64,000 bases of DNA from an uncultured Pseudomonadota bacterium. Lineage in GTDB: Bacteria; Pseudomonadota; Gammaproteobacteria; Steroidobacterales; Steroidobacteraceae. This document shows, in pieces, positions 26,627 to 34,806 of this stretch. The translations under genes and the position numbers were made by a program. The notes beneath the pieces were generated by a model that saw only the letters and a list, made by a program, of their open reading frames with translations, was not told the origin of the DNA and ran no database searches. Positions within the stretch are counted from its first letter, which is position 1, and each line of letters starts with the position of its first letter. Location: NCBI GenBank assembly GCA_903927005.1, contig CAIYLH010000005.1, positions 86,027 to 150,026 on the forward strand, written 5' to 3'.

Positions 26627-27616
26627 TCAGCGCCAGGGTCGGATGACGCGCTGCTCGATCGCTCCGAACAGGTTGCGGCCGCGACCGTCGAGCATCTCGA
26701 TGCGCACCCGGTCGCCGTAGGCGAGGAACGGCGTGCGGGCTGGGCCGCCCTCCAGTTGTTCGAGCATGCGCCGCTCGGCGATACAGGCCGATCCGCGGCT
26801 ACGGTCGTAGTTGGAGACCGTTCCGGAGCCTACGATCGTGCCGGCCCGTAGCGTGCGAGTCCGGGCGCAGTGGGCGATCAGCTGGTGGAAATCAAAAGTC
26901 ATGTCGACGCCCGCTTCGGGGCGGCCGAACACGGCGCCGTTGATCGAGCTCTGCAGCGGCAGGTGCAGCTTGCCGTCGTGCCAGGCCTCGCCCAGTTCAT
27001 CCGGCGTCACGGCCACGGGCGAGAATGTCGTGGCGGGTTTGGACTGGTAGAAGCCGAAGCCCTTGGCGAGTTCGCCCGGGATCAGGTTGCGCAGGCTCCA
27101 GTCGTTGACCAGCATCACCAGGCGAATGTCGCCACGGCTCTGGATGTCGGCTACGGTTGAGCCCATCGGCACGTCGCCGACGATCACCGCGACCTCGGCC
27201 TCGAAGTCGATCCCGAACTCTTCGCTCGCGAATGGGGCGTCGTCCGTGGGGCCGAGGAAGTCGTCGCTGCCGCCCTGGTAGACCAGAGGATCGGTCCAGA
27301 AGGACGGCGGTAGCTCGGCGCCGCGAGCCTTGCGCACGAGTTCAACGTGGTTGACGTACGCCGAGCCGTCTACCCAGTGGTAGGCGCGCGGCAGCGGCGA
27401 GGCGCAGGCGCTGGCGTCAAAAGGCTGTGCCTCCTTGGCCTGATGGGCGGCCAGTACGGTGGCCAGATCGTGCAGGCGCGGGGCGCAGCGCCCCCAGTCG
27501 TCGAGCGCGTCCTGCATTGTCGCGGCGATGCCGGCTGCGCTGACGTAATGGCGCAGATCCGTGTCGACCACGACCAGCCGGCCGTCGCGTCCATGCTTGA
27601 GGCTTGCGAGCTTCAT
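26627..27616 (-). CDS. Fumarylacetoacetate hydrolase family protein
   Basis: 329 residues. The catalytic domain carries the metal triad region IDFEAEVAVIVGDVP (Glu/Asp ligands), NDWSLRNLIPGELAKGFGFYQSKPATTFSPVAVTPDEL and the GTVSNYDRSRGSACIAE loop. These match the bacterial fumarylacetoacetase form of about 330 residues. It cleaves the last carbon-carbon bond of the tyrosine pathway, giving fumarate and acetoacetate. It lies 22 bases after the homogentisate dioxygenase gene, which strongly supports the pathway. No maleylacetoacetate isomerase gene is in the window. Confidence 0.9.
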   Translation of the reverse strand: MKLASLKHGRDGRLVVVDTDLRHYVSAAGIAATMQDALDDWGRCAPRLHDLATVLAAHQAKEAQPFDASACASPLPRAYHWVDGSAYVNHVELVRKARGAELPPSFWTDPLVYQGGSDDFLGPTDDAPFASEEFGIDFEAEVAVIVGDVPMGSTVADIQSRGDIRLVMLVNDWSLRNLIPGELAKGFGFYQSKPATTFSPVAVTPDELGEAWHDGKLHLPLQSSINGAVFGRPEAGVDMTFDFHQLIAHCARTRTLRAGTIVGSGTVSNYDRSRGSACIAERRMLEQLEGGPARTPFLAYGDRVRIEMLDGRGRNLFGAIEQRVIRPWR

Positions 27617-27638
27617 CTGTCGATCTCCGCAGCGCGTT

Positions 27639-28793
27639 TCAGGTGCCGCCCTGCCAGCTGTCCACGTATCCCGGCCACTCGACGCCGGCGGCGGCGCTGC
27701 CGAGTTCCAGCGCGTCGCGGGTGTCGATCATCACGGCGTACTCATCCGTGGCGGGCTTGGTCTGTACCAGCATCCGTGACAAGGCCTTGGGGTGCGGCCC
27801 GTGCGTGAAGCCAGCCGGATGGAAGGTGACCATACCGGGGTGAATGTTGTCGCGCGAGAAGAAATCTCCTGCGTGATAGAAGATCACCTCGTCGTAGTCG
27901 TCATTATTGTGGAAAAAAGGCACTTTCAGCGCACCCGGATCGGTTTCGAACGGGCGTGGTACGAAGGTGCAGACGACGAATCGATTCGCGACGAAGGTCG
28001 TGTGGGCTGACGGCGGCAGGTGGTAGCGGTGGCTCATCAGCGGCCGCAGGTCGCGCACGTTGATGCGGCATACCGCGAGATCCCCATGCCAGCCGATCGC
28101 ATCGAGCGGATTGAACGGGTAGTGTGCGGTCGAGATCTGCTGGCGGCGCTTGATGCGCACCTGCCAGCCCCGCTCGGCGGCCGGGGTCCCCGGCGGGCCC
28201 TGCTCCTGCTGCGCGCGGAACGCATCGTCGAGCGCTGGCACGTCCAGCATCGCCGGGTCGAAGATCGCCTGCGCGCCGACCAAACCCTTCTCCGGCAGCA
28301 TGTACGAGGCGTTGGTCGCCTCGATCAGCAGCGCCCGCAACGGCCCATGGGGCTCGAGCCGCCACAGGGTGCCGCGCGGCAAGATCACGTAGTCGCCCGC
28401 CTCAATCTCGAGGTGGCCAAAGTCGCAGTACAGGCTCGCGGTGCCTGCATGGACGAATAGCAGTTCGTCGCCGTCGGCGTTGCGGGCCAGGTGGTCCATT
28501 GGAGCGTCGAGCACCAGCCAGCGCAGTCGGCAGTGGGCGTTCTCCAGCAGCGGCGCGGCGTCCCACGGTGAGCTGACCGGGGTTGTCAGCTGCACCAAGT
28601 CGAAAGCATGCGGCCGTAGCGGGCCCTCGAAACGGCTCCAGCCGGTGGGTGGATGGCGGTGGTGGAAGAACGCGGCGGGTCCGAAGAAGCCCTCCTTGCC
28701 CATCTCCCGCTCATAGGTGCCGGGTGGCAGGTCGGCGTGGGCCTGTCGGCTGGCGGTGCCGGCGACATGCGGGTACTGGATGTAGCGCTTCAT
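27639..28793 (-). CDS. hmgA: Homogentisate 1,2-dioxygenase (short bacterial form)
   Basis: 384 residues, a cupin-fold ring-cleaving dioxygenase. The C-terminal half has FFHNNDDYDEVIFYHAGDF, then MVTFHPAGFTHGPHP, holding the histidine and glutamate iron ligands. The protein is about 50 residues shorter than the classical human/Pseudomonas enzyme and lacks the RNCMSEFMG wording, so it belongs to the divergent short branch. GGAG lies before the ATG. First gene of the leftward homogentisate run, from a promoter at 28823-28851 with an embedded palindrome. Function is supported by the adjacent fumarylacetoacetase gene. Confidence 0.88.
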   Translation of the reverse strand: MKRYIQYPHVAGTASRQAHADLPPGTYEREMGKEGFFGPAAFFHHRHPPTGWSRFEGPLRPHAFDLVQLTTPVSSPWDAAPLLENAHCRLRWLVLDAPMDHLARNADGDELLFVHAGTASLYCDFGHLEIEAGDYVILPRGTLWRLEPHGPLRALLIEATNASYMLPEKGLVGAQAIFDPAMLDVPALDDAFRAQQEQGPPGTPAAERGWQVRIKRRQQISTAHYPFNPLDAIGWHGDLAVCRINVRDLRPLMSHRYHLPPSAHTTFVANRFVVCTFVPRPFETDPGALKVPFFHNNDDYDEVIFYHAGDFFSRDNIHPGMVTFHPAGFTHGPHPKALSRMLVQTKPATDEYAVMIDTRDALELGSAAAGVEWPGYVDSWQGGT

Positions 28794-28822
28794 GCGGAGC
28801 TCCGACGGGCTGGCGGGGTGTC

Positions 28823-28851
28823 AATTTAGTTGCAACTGAAACTAATTACAA
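28823..28851 (-). promoter_or_regulatory. hmgA promoter with palindromic operator
   Basis: Read on the minus strand: TTGTAA (28851-28846), 17-base spacer, TAAATT (28828-28823). Inside the spacer is a perfect 10-base palindrome AGTTGCAACT (28828-28837), and outer arms TTAGTT/AACTAA (28826-28831 and 28840-28845) form a second inverted repeat. This arrangement suits repression by a dimeric regulator, MarR-like or similar (inference). The fadJ-like gene starts at 28927 with its own extended -10 (TGGCATAAT, 28893-28901). Confidence 0.5.
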
Positions 28852-28926
28852 GCTGCGGCGGCCAGCCCGAGGCGCTCGCCAGGGAACTCGGCTGGCATAA
28901 TTACCGTGCCAGCCTAAGGAATGCCC

Positions 28927-31044
28927 ATGACCATCGTCGAAACGTCCCGTTCAGGTCCGGTCGCCGTGATCCGCTTCGGCGAACCGCCCGTTAATAGCCT
29001 TGGCGCTGCGACTCGCCGCGGGATCGCCGAGGCGGTCTTGGCCGCGATCGCCGACCCCAGCGTGAGCGCGATCGTGCTCGCCGGCCGCAATGGCCTGTTC
29101 TCGGCCGGCGCCGACATCAAGGAATTCGCCACCGGCGGCATGACGGTTGCGCCCAGTCTGCCGGAGGTCATCGCGGTGGTGGAGGCGAGTCCGAAGCCGG
29201 TCGTTGCCGCGATCGAGGGCACTTGTCTCGGTGGTGGCCTCGAGCTTGCACTTGGCGCCAACTACCGCATTGCCGCGCAGAGCGCGAAGCTCGGCCTGCC
29301 GGAGGTCAAGATCGGCCTGCTGCCGGGTGCTGGCGGTACCCAGCGACTGCCGCGCCTGATCGGCGTCGAGAACGCGCTGAACGTCATTCTCAGCGGCGAG
29401 CCGGTGCCCGCCAAGCTGTTCGCCGGCAGCCCGCTGCTCGAAGCGGTTGTCGCGGGCGATGTGATCGAGGCGGCCGTGATCCTCGCCACCACCAAGGCAG
29501 CAGAACTTGCTGCTGGCGGCAGCCTGCCGCGTGCCCGCGACCGCAAGGCGTCCGGCCCGCTGGTCGAGGCGTTGCTGGGCTTTGCACGCACGACCGCAAA
29601 GGCGGGCTTCGCCAACTACCCCGCGCCGCTGAAGTGCATCGATGCGATCGAGGCGGCGGCCACCAAGTCCTTCGACGAGGGCATGGCAGTCGAGCGCCAG
29701 CTGTTCACCGAGCTGATGGTTACGCCCGTGTCGCGCGCGCTGCGCAACGCGTTCTTTGCCGAGCGCGCGGCCGCCAAGATCGCCGACGTGCCGGACTCGA
29801 CGCCGGTGCGCCCGATAACCGCTGCTGCCGTGATCGGCGCCGGCACGATGGGCACCGGCATCGCGATCAATTTCCTCAATGCCGGCATCCCGGTACACCT
29901 GCTCGAGCTCGGCCAGGAGTCGCTCGACAAGGGCGTCGCACGCATAGCCGATACCTTTGCCGGACAGGTGAAGAAGGGCCGCATGAAGCCGGCCGATGCC
30001 GCTGCACGTGCGGCGCTGTTGACCCCAACCCTGTCTTACGACGACATTGGTGGTGCCGACATCGTCATCGAGGCTGTGTTTGAGGACATGGCGATCAAGG
30101 AGAAGGTATTTACGACGCTGGACCGCGTCATGAAGCCCGGTGCGATCCTCGCCTCCAACACCTCGACCCTCGACCTCGACGCCATTGCCGCGGTGACAAA
30201 GCGCCCGGCGGACGTGGTCGGAACGCATTTCTTCAGTCCCGCCAACGTCATGAAGCTGCTCGAGGTGGTGCGTGGCAAGGCTACTGCCAAGGATGTGCTC
30301 GCCACGACGATGAAGCTGGCGCGCACGCTGAAGAAGACGGCGGTCGTCTCTGGTGTCTGTGATGGCTTCATTGGCAACCGCATGCTGGAGCAGTATCTGC
30401 GCCAGGCGCTGTTCATGGTCGACGAGGGCGCGAGCCCGCAGCAGATCGATGCGGCCACCGAAAAGTTTGGTTTCGCGATGGGCCCGTTTCGGATGAGTGA
30501 TCTTGCCGGCAACGACATAGGCTTTCACATCAGGAAGCGTCGTGCGATCGAGCATCCCGACGTCATCTACTCGAAGGTTGCCGACAAGCTGTGCGAACTC
30601 GGCCGCTTCGGCCAGAAGACCGGCGGCGGCTGGTACGACTACCAGCCGGGTGACCGCAACGCCTACCCTTCAGCCGTGGTCGAGGCGATGATTGCAGCGC
30701 ATCGCAAGGCGATCGGCGTCGCGTCGCGGCGGATTGACAGTCGCGAGATCGTCGACCGACTGGTCTACGCGCTGGTGAACGAGGGCGCGAAAATCCTCGA
30801 CGAGGGCATCGCGCAGCGTGCGTCCGACATCGACATCGTCTATCTGACCGGCTACGGATTTCCGGTCTGGCGCGGTGGCCCGATGTGCTATGCCGACGAG
30901 GTCGGTGTTTACGGCGTCGCGCAGCGCATGCGCCAGCTGTCCCGCAATTCCTACGGCGATCCGGCGTTCTGGACGCCCGCCCCCCTGATCGAGCGACTGG
31001 CCGCCGAGGGCCGGGCGTTCAATACCGCCGGAGCCCGCTCATGA
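28927..31044 (+). CDS. fadJ: Bifunctional enoyl-CoA hydratase/3-hydroxyacyl-CoA dehydrogenase (FadJ/FadB-type)
   Basis: 705 residues from ATG 28927, preceded by TAAGGA; the ATG at 28921 sits directly against that Shine-Dalgarno and is unlikely. The N-terminal crotonase part has the GADIKEF oxyanion loop and both catalytic glutamates (GGGLELALG and [14 protein letters not shown]). The dehydrogenase part has the NAD loop [37 protein letters not shown] with the catalytic His, and two C-terminal helical domains. It performs two consecutive steps of beta-oxidation. Its stop overlaps the thiolase ATG by four bases, so the pair supplies a full chain-shortening unit. Confidence 0.93.
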   Translation: MTIVETSRSGPVAVIRFGEPPVNSLGAATRRGIAEAVLAAIADPSVSAIVLAGRNGLFSAGADIKEFATGGMTVAPSLPEVIAVVEASPKPVVAAIEGTCLGGGLELALGANYRIAAQSAKLGLPEVKIGLLPGAGGTQRLPRLIGVENALNVILSGEPVPAKLFAGSPLLEAVVAGDVIEAAVILATTKAAELAAGGSLPRARDRKASGPLVEALLGFARTTAKAGFANYPAPLKCIDAIEAAATKSFDEGMAVERQLFTELMVTPVSRALRNAFFAERAAAKIADVPDSTPVRPITAAAVIGAGTMGTGIAINFLNAGIPVHLLELGQESLDKGVARIADTFAGQVKKGRMKPADAAARAALLTPTLSYDDIGGADIVIEAVFEDMAIKEKVFTTLDRVMKPGAILASNTSTLDLDAIAAVTKRPADVVGTHFFSPANVMKLLEVVRGKATAKDVLATTMKLARTLKKTAVVSGVCDGFIGNRMLEQYLRQALFMVDEGASPQQIDAATEKFGFAMGPFRMSDLAGNDIGFHIRKRRAIEHPDVIYSKVADKLCELGRFGQKTGGGWYDYQPGDRNAYPSAVVEAMIAAHRKAIGVASRRIDSREIVDRLVYALVNEGAKILDEGIAQRASDIDIVYLTGYGFPVWRGGPMCYADEVGVYGVAQRMRQLSRNSYGDPAFWTPAPLIERLAAEGRAFNTAGARS

Positions 31045-32222
31045 GCCGCGACGCAGTCATCGTCTCCACCGCCCGCACGCCGCTGACGAAGTCTTGGCGC
31101 GGCGCGTTCAATCTCACCCATGGTGCAACGCTGGCAGGGCATGTTGTGCGTGCCGCGATCGATCGCGCGGGCATCGACGCGGCTGACGTCGAGGACGTGA
31201 TCTTCGGCTGTGCGCTGCCTGAAGGGGCGACCGGCAACAACATCGCGCGCCAGGCGGCGCTGCGTGCTGGTTGCCCCGTTACCGTTTCCGGGCTCACGGT
31301 AAACCGCTTCTGTTCATCGGGTCTTCAGTCGATCGCACTCGCCGCGCAGCGGATCATCGCCGGCGAAGGTGACGTCTACGTCGCCGGTGGTGTCGAGGCG
31401 ATCTCGGTCGTGCAGAACGAACTCAACATGCACCTGATGCAGGATCCGTGGCTGCTGGAAAACCAGCCGACGATCTACTGGAACATGTTGCAGACCGCCG
31501 AGGAAGTCGCGCGCCGCTATTCCATCTCGCGTGAGCGTATGGACGAGTACGGTGCCCGCAGCCAGCAGCGTGCCTGCGCGGCGCAGGCCGCTGGTGCGTT
31601 CGTTGACGAGATCGCGCCGATTACAGTGACAATGGCGAACGTCGATAAAGGTAGCGGCCGGCTGTCGACGAGCGAGGTCACCGTTGGCATTGACGAGGGC
31701 CTGCGCGAGGGCACTACGTTCGAGGCGCTATCGAAGCTGCGCTCGGTGCTGCCGGGTGGCGCGATCAGCGCCGGCAATGCCAGCCAGTTCTCGGATGGCG
31801 CGGGTGCTGTGGTGGTGATGAGCGCAAGCGAAGCGGCCAGCCGTGGACTCAAGCCGCTCGGCGCGTTCCGTGGCTTTGCGGTGGCCGGATGCGAGCCAGG
31901 CGAAATGGGCATAGGACCTGTGTTCGCGGTGCCCAAACTGCTCGCGCGCGCCGGGCTGAAGGTGTCGGACATCGATCTGTGGGAGCTGAACGAGGCATTC
32001 GCTGTGCAGGTGCTGTACTGCCGCGATACGCTCGGCATTCCGGACGAGCGGCTGAACGTCAACGGTGGCGCGATTGCGGTGGGTCATCCGTACGGCATGA
32101 GCGGCCAGCGGCTGGTCGGACACGCCCTGATCGAGGGCAAGCGCCGCGGTGCGCGCTGGGTGGTCGCGACGATGTGCATCGGCGGCGGCATGGGGGCGGC
32201 CGGTCTGTTCGAGGTGCTCTAG
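31041..32222 (+). CDS. fadA: Acetyl-CoA C-acyltransferase (thiolase)
   Basis: 393 residues from ATG 31041, coupled to the upstream gene by an ATGA overlap. The nucleophilic cysteine is in [13 protein letters not shown], the His in [14 protein letters not shown], and the second cysteine in [14 protein letters not shown]. It cleaves 3-ketoacyl-CoA with CoA to release acetyl-CoA. The pairing with the FadJ-type gene shows a beta-oxidation role rather than acetoacetyl-CoA synthesis. Convergent with another thiolase gene, the two separated by a strong hairpin. Confidence 0.94.
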   Translation: MSRDAVIVSTARTPLTKSWRGAFNLTHGATLAGHVVRAAIDRAGIDAADVEDVIFGCALPEGATGNNIARQAALRAGCPVTVSGLTVNRFCSSGLQSIALAAQRIIAGEGDVYVAGGVEAISVVQNELNMHLMQDPWLLENQPTIYWNMLQTAEEVARRYSISRERMDEYGARSQQRACAAQAAGAFVDEIAPITVTMANVDKGSGRLSTSEVTVGIDEGLREGTTFEALSKLRSVLPGGAISAGNASQFSDGAGAVVVMSASEAASRGLKPLGAFRGFAVAGCEPGEMGIGPVFAVPKLLARAGLKVSDIDLWELNEAFAVQVLYCRDTLGIPDERLNVNGGAIAVGHPYGMSGQRLVGHALIEGKRRGARWVVATMCIGGGMGAAGLFEVL

Positions 32223-32232
32223 GCGGGTCGAA

Positions 32233-32255
32233 GCGGCCGCGCCCGGCGCGGCCGC
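32233..32255. terminator. Hairpin between convergent thiolase genes
   Basis: Perfect 10-base inverted repeat GCGGCCGCGC (32233-32242) and GCGCGGCCGC (32246-32255) with a 3-base loop, exactly filling the 34-base gap between two convergent stops. There is no T tract, so it may act as a bidirectional end-protecting structure more than an intrinsic terminator. Confidence 0.6.
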
Positions 32256-32256
32256 C

Positions 32257-33540
32257 TCAGCGCTCGACGATCGCCGTCACGCCCATGCCCCCGGCGGTGC
32301 AGATTGAGATCAGCCCGCGCCGTCCGCCGCGCTCGGCGAGCAACTGCGCGAGGGTCGCGAGGATGCGCGCGCCGGTCGCGGCGAACGGATGTCCATAAGC
32401 GAGGCTGGAACCGACGACGTTGAGCTTCGCCGGCTCGATGCGCCCTAGCGGCGCGTCGAGTCCGAGTTTGTCGCGGCAGAAGTCCGCAGATTCCCAGGCT
32501 CGCAGGGTGCACAACACCTGCGCCGCAAACGCTTCGTGGATCTCGTAATAGTCGAAGTCCGCGAAGCTCAGTCCGCGCGCGGCGAGTAGCTTTGGCACCG
32601 CATACGCCGGCGCCATCAGCAGGCCCTCGCGGCCGACGAAGTCGACCGCGGCGACTGCGGCGGTGGTAAGCCATGCCTGCACCGGCAGGCCGCGCTCGCG
32701 CGCCCACTCCTCGCTCGCCAGCAGCACGGCGGCCGCGCCATCGGTGAGCGGGGTGGAGTTGCCAGCGGTGAGCGTGCCGGCTGACGAGCGATCAAATACC
32801 GGCGGTAGTTTTGCGAGCCTCTCGATCGAGGTGTCGGGTCGCAAGATGTTGTCGACCTGCAGACCCTGGAACGGCACCACGAGGTGGCGGTAGAAGCCCT
32901 CGGCGTAGGCTGCGGCTGCGCGTCGGTGGCTCTCGCAGGCGAGCGCGTCCTGGTCGGCGCGCGTGATGCCCCATTGCTGCGCCATCTGCTCGCAGCTCTG
33001 GCCCATCGACAGGCCCGTGCGTGGCTCGTTGACCGCAGGTGCGACCGGTCGGAAGTGCGAGGGTCGCAGGCGCAGCCAGGGCTTCAGGCGTGCGCCGAGC
33101 GTTCGGCCCCGGGCGCTCTCGAGCAGCAGTTGCTGGTAGGGGCGTGCGTACACGATTGGCGCGTCGCTGATGCTGTCGACGCCAGCGGCGATGCCGGCCT
33201 CGATCTGCCCGAGGGCGATCTTGTTAGCGACGAGAATCGCGGCCTCAAGGCTCGTGCCGCAGGCGCGCTGCAGGTCCAGCGCCGGCGTCTCGGCGGCGAG
33301 TCCCGCGCCCAGGGCCGACTCGCGCGTCAGGTTCCATTGGCTCGAATGCTTCAGTACCGCGCCGGCGGCAACCTCGCCGAGGCGTACGCCTTGCAGGCCG
33401 AAGCGGTCGACGATGCCGCGTAGAGCCGCGGTGAGCATCTCCTGGTTGCCGACCGCTGCGTAGGCGCCCATGCCGCGGGCGAACGGGATGCGGCTGCCGC
33501 CGAGAATGGCGACGCGGCGAGGTTGTGAGCCGATCAGCAT
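32257..33540 (-). CDS. Acetyl-CoA C-acetyltransferase, FadI-like thiolase
   Basis: 427 residues, the longer FadI/trifunctional-beta type. The nucleophile is in LQRACGTSLEAAI, the histidine in SSLAYGHPFAATGARI and the second cysteine in ISICTAGGMG. It would finish beta-oxidation of long or unusual acyl chains. It follows the acyl-CoA dehydrogenase gene by 85 bases on the same strand, at the end of the leftward ligase-to-thiolase operon. The normal NVNGGS motif before the active histidine reads NVVGSS here. Confidence 0.9.
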   Translation of the reverse strand: MLIGSQPRRVAILGGSRIPFARGMGAYAAVGNQEMLTAALRGIVDRFGLQGVRLGEVAAGAVLKHSSQWNLTRESALGAGLAAETPALDLQRACGTSLEAAILVANKIALGQIEAGIAAGVDSISDAPIVYARPYQQLLLESARGRTLGARLKPWLRLRPSHFRPVAPAVNEPRTGLSMGQSCEQMAQQWGITRADQDALACESHRRAAAAYAEGFYRHLVVPFQGLQVDNILRPDTSIERLAKLPPVFDRSSAGTLTAGNSTPLTDGAAAVLLASEEWARERGLPVQAWLTTAAVAAVDFVGREGLLMAPAYAVPKLLAARGLSFADFDYYEIHEAFAAQVLCTLRAWESADFCRDKLGLDAPLGRIEPAKLNVVGSSLAYGHPFAATGARILATLAQLLAERGGRRGLISICTAGGMGVTAIVER

Positions 33541-33625
33541 GGCGCTTCTCCAGGGCCGACTGCGATGCCGCCTAGGATGCCACTGGGCGGCGGCGAATGC
33601 GCTGCCACCCAGGTATCACGGCCCC

Positions 33626-34786
33626 TCAGGTCATCTTGCGGTCGTCGAGCCCAATACCGCGCGCGATGATTTCCTTCATGATCTCGGACGTGCCGGCGTA
33701 GATGCGGGAAATGCGTGCGTCGGTGTACAGCCGGCTGATCCGGTACTCCTGCATGTAACCGGCACCGCCGTGCAGCTGCAGGCACTCGTCGACGACCCGC
33801 CCTTCGAGCTCGCTGCACAGTAGCTTGCCCTGTGCTGCGATCTCGCCCGTCAGCTTGCCGGCGTTGTGCAGCGTCACGCAGTAGTCCACCCACACCTGCG
33901 CGGCGTCGATGTGAGCGCGCATTTCGGCCATCTTGAAACGGGCATTCTGGAATGCGCCAACGGGCTTGCCGAACACGCGGCGTTCGCGGATGAAGTCGAG
34001 CGTCAGGTCCCAGGCCAGCTGCGCTGCGGTGGTGTACTGCACCATGCTGATCAGGCGCTCCTCGCTGAGGAAGTGGGCCAGCGACTTGAAGCCCTGCGTC
34101 GGATCGCCCAGCACGTTGTCCTTCGGCACGCGAACGTTGCGGAAGAACAACTCCGACGTATCCTGCGCCTGCATGCCGATCTTTTTGAGATTGCGGCCGC
34201 GCTCGAAGCCTTCCATGCCTCTTTCGACGATGAACAGGCCCAGCCCGTGGCGCTGCTCCGGGACGGTGCGGGCGGCAACGATGAAAACGTCGCCGATCTG
34301 GCCGTTGGAGATATAAGTCTTCGATCCATTGAGCAGCCAGTGGTCCCCCTGGTCGACGGCGTGCGTCCGGATGCCGGCGAGGTCACTGCCGGCCGCAGGC
34401 TCAGTCATGGCGATACCCAGGATCTTCTCGCCGCGTATGGCTGGCGGCAGCAGTCTCGCCTTCTGCTCGGCGTTGCCGAGCATGCCCAGATAAGGACCGA
34501 CCAGTCGGGAGTGGAGCGTCAGGAACAACGACGGCTCACCGTGGCGAATGTTCTCCTCGACCAGAATCTGCTCGTAGCGGAAGTCGGACATGCCGGCGCC
34601 GCCGTAGGCCTCGTCCGCCCACATCAGCAGGTAACCCTGCGCACCTGCGTCGGTGAACGCCGCGCGGTCGCAGTACCCTTGCTCGCGCCAACGCTCTGCG
34701 TGCGGTGCGACGCGCTCCTGGAAGTAACGCCGCGCCGTATCGCGAAACAGTTCGTGCTCGGACTCGAAAATCGTGCGGGGAAGCAT
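33626..34786 (-). CDS. Acyl-CoA dehydrogenase
   Basis: 386 residues from ATG 34786, the normal length; the frame is open to 34984 over the neighbouring gene but that part is not homologous. FAD-binding marks: ILGIAMTEPAAGSDLAG, LLNGSKTYISNG and the C-terminal RISRIYAGTSEIMKEIIAR with the catalytic glutamate. It introduces the trans-2 double bond, passing electrons to electron-transfer flavoprotein. Substrate range is not readable. Located 20 bases after the second FadJ-type gene in the leftward operon. Confidence 0.93.
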   Translation of the reverse strand: MLPRTIFESEHELFRDTARRYFQERVAPHAERWREQGYCDRAAFTDAGAQGYLLMWADEAYGGAGMSDFRYEQILVEENIRHGEPSLFLTLHSRLVGPYLGMLGNAEQKARLLPPAIRGEKILGIAMTEPAAGSDLAGIRTHAVDQGDHWLLNGSKTYISNGQIGDVFIVAARTVPEQRHGLGLFIVERGMEGFERGRNLKKIGMQAQDTSELFFRNVRVPKDNVLGDPTQGFKSLAHFLSEERLISMVQYTTAAQLAWDLTLDFIRERRVFGKPVGAFQNARFKMAEMRAHIDAAQVWVDYCVTLHNAGKLTGEIAAQGKLLCSELEGRVVDECLQLHGGAGYMQEYRISRLYTDARISRIYAGTSEIMKEIIARGIGLDDRKMT

Positions 34787-34806
34787 CGGATGAACCTCGA
34801 TCGATG

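Noticed and set aside
28951..30555. 534-codon minus-strand frame over the FadJ-type gene
   Set aside because: Antisense to conserved crotonase and dehydrogenase domains; its translation is low in hydrophobic order and shows no family.
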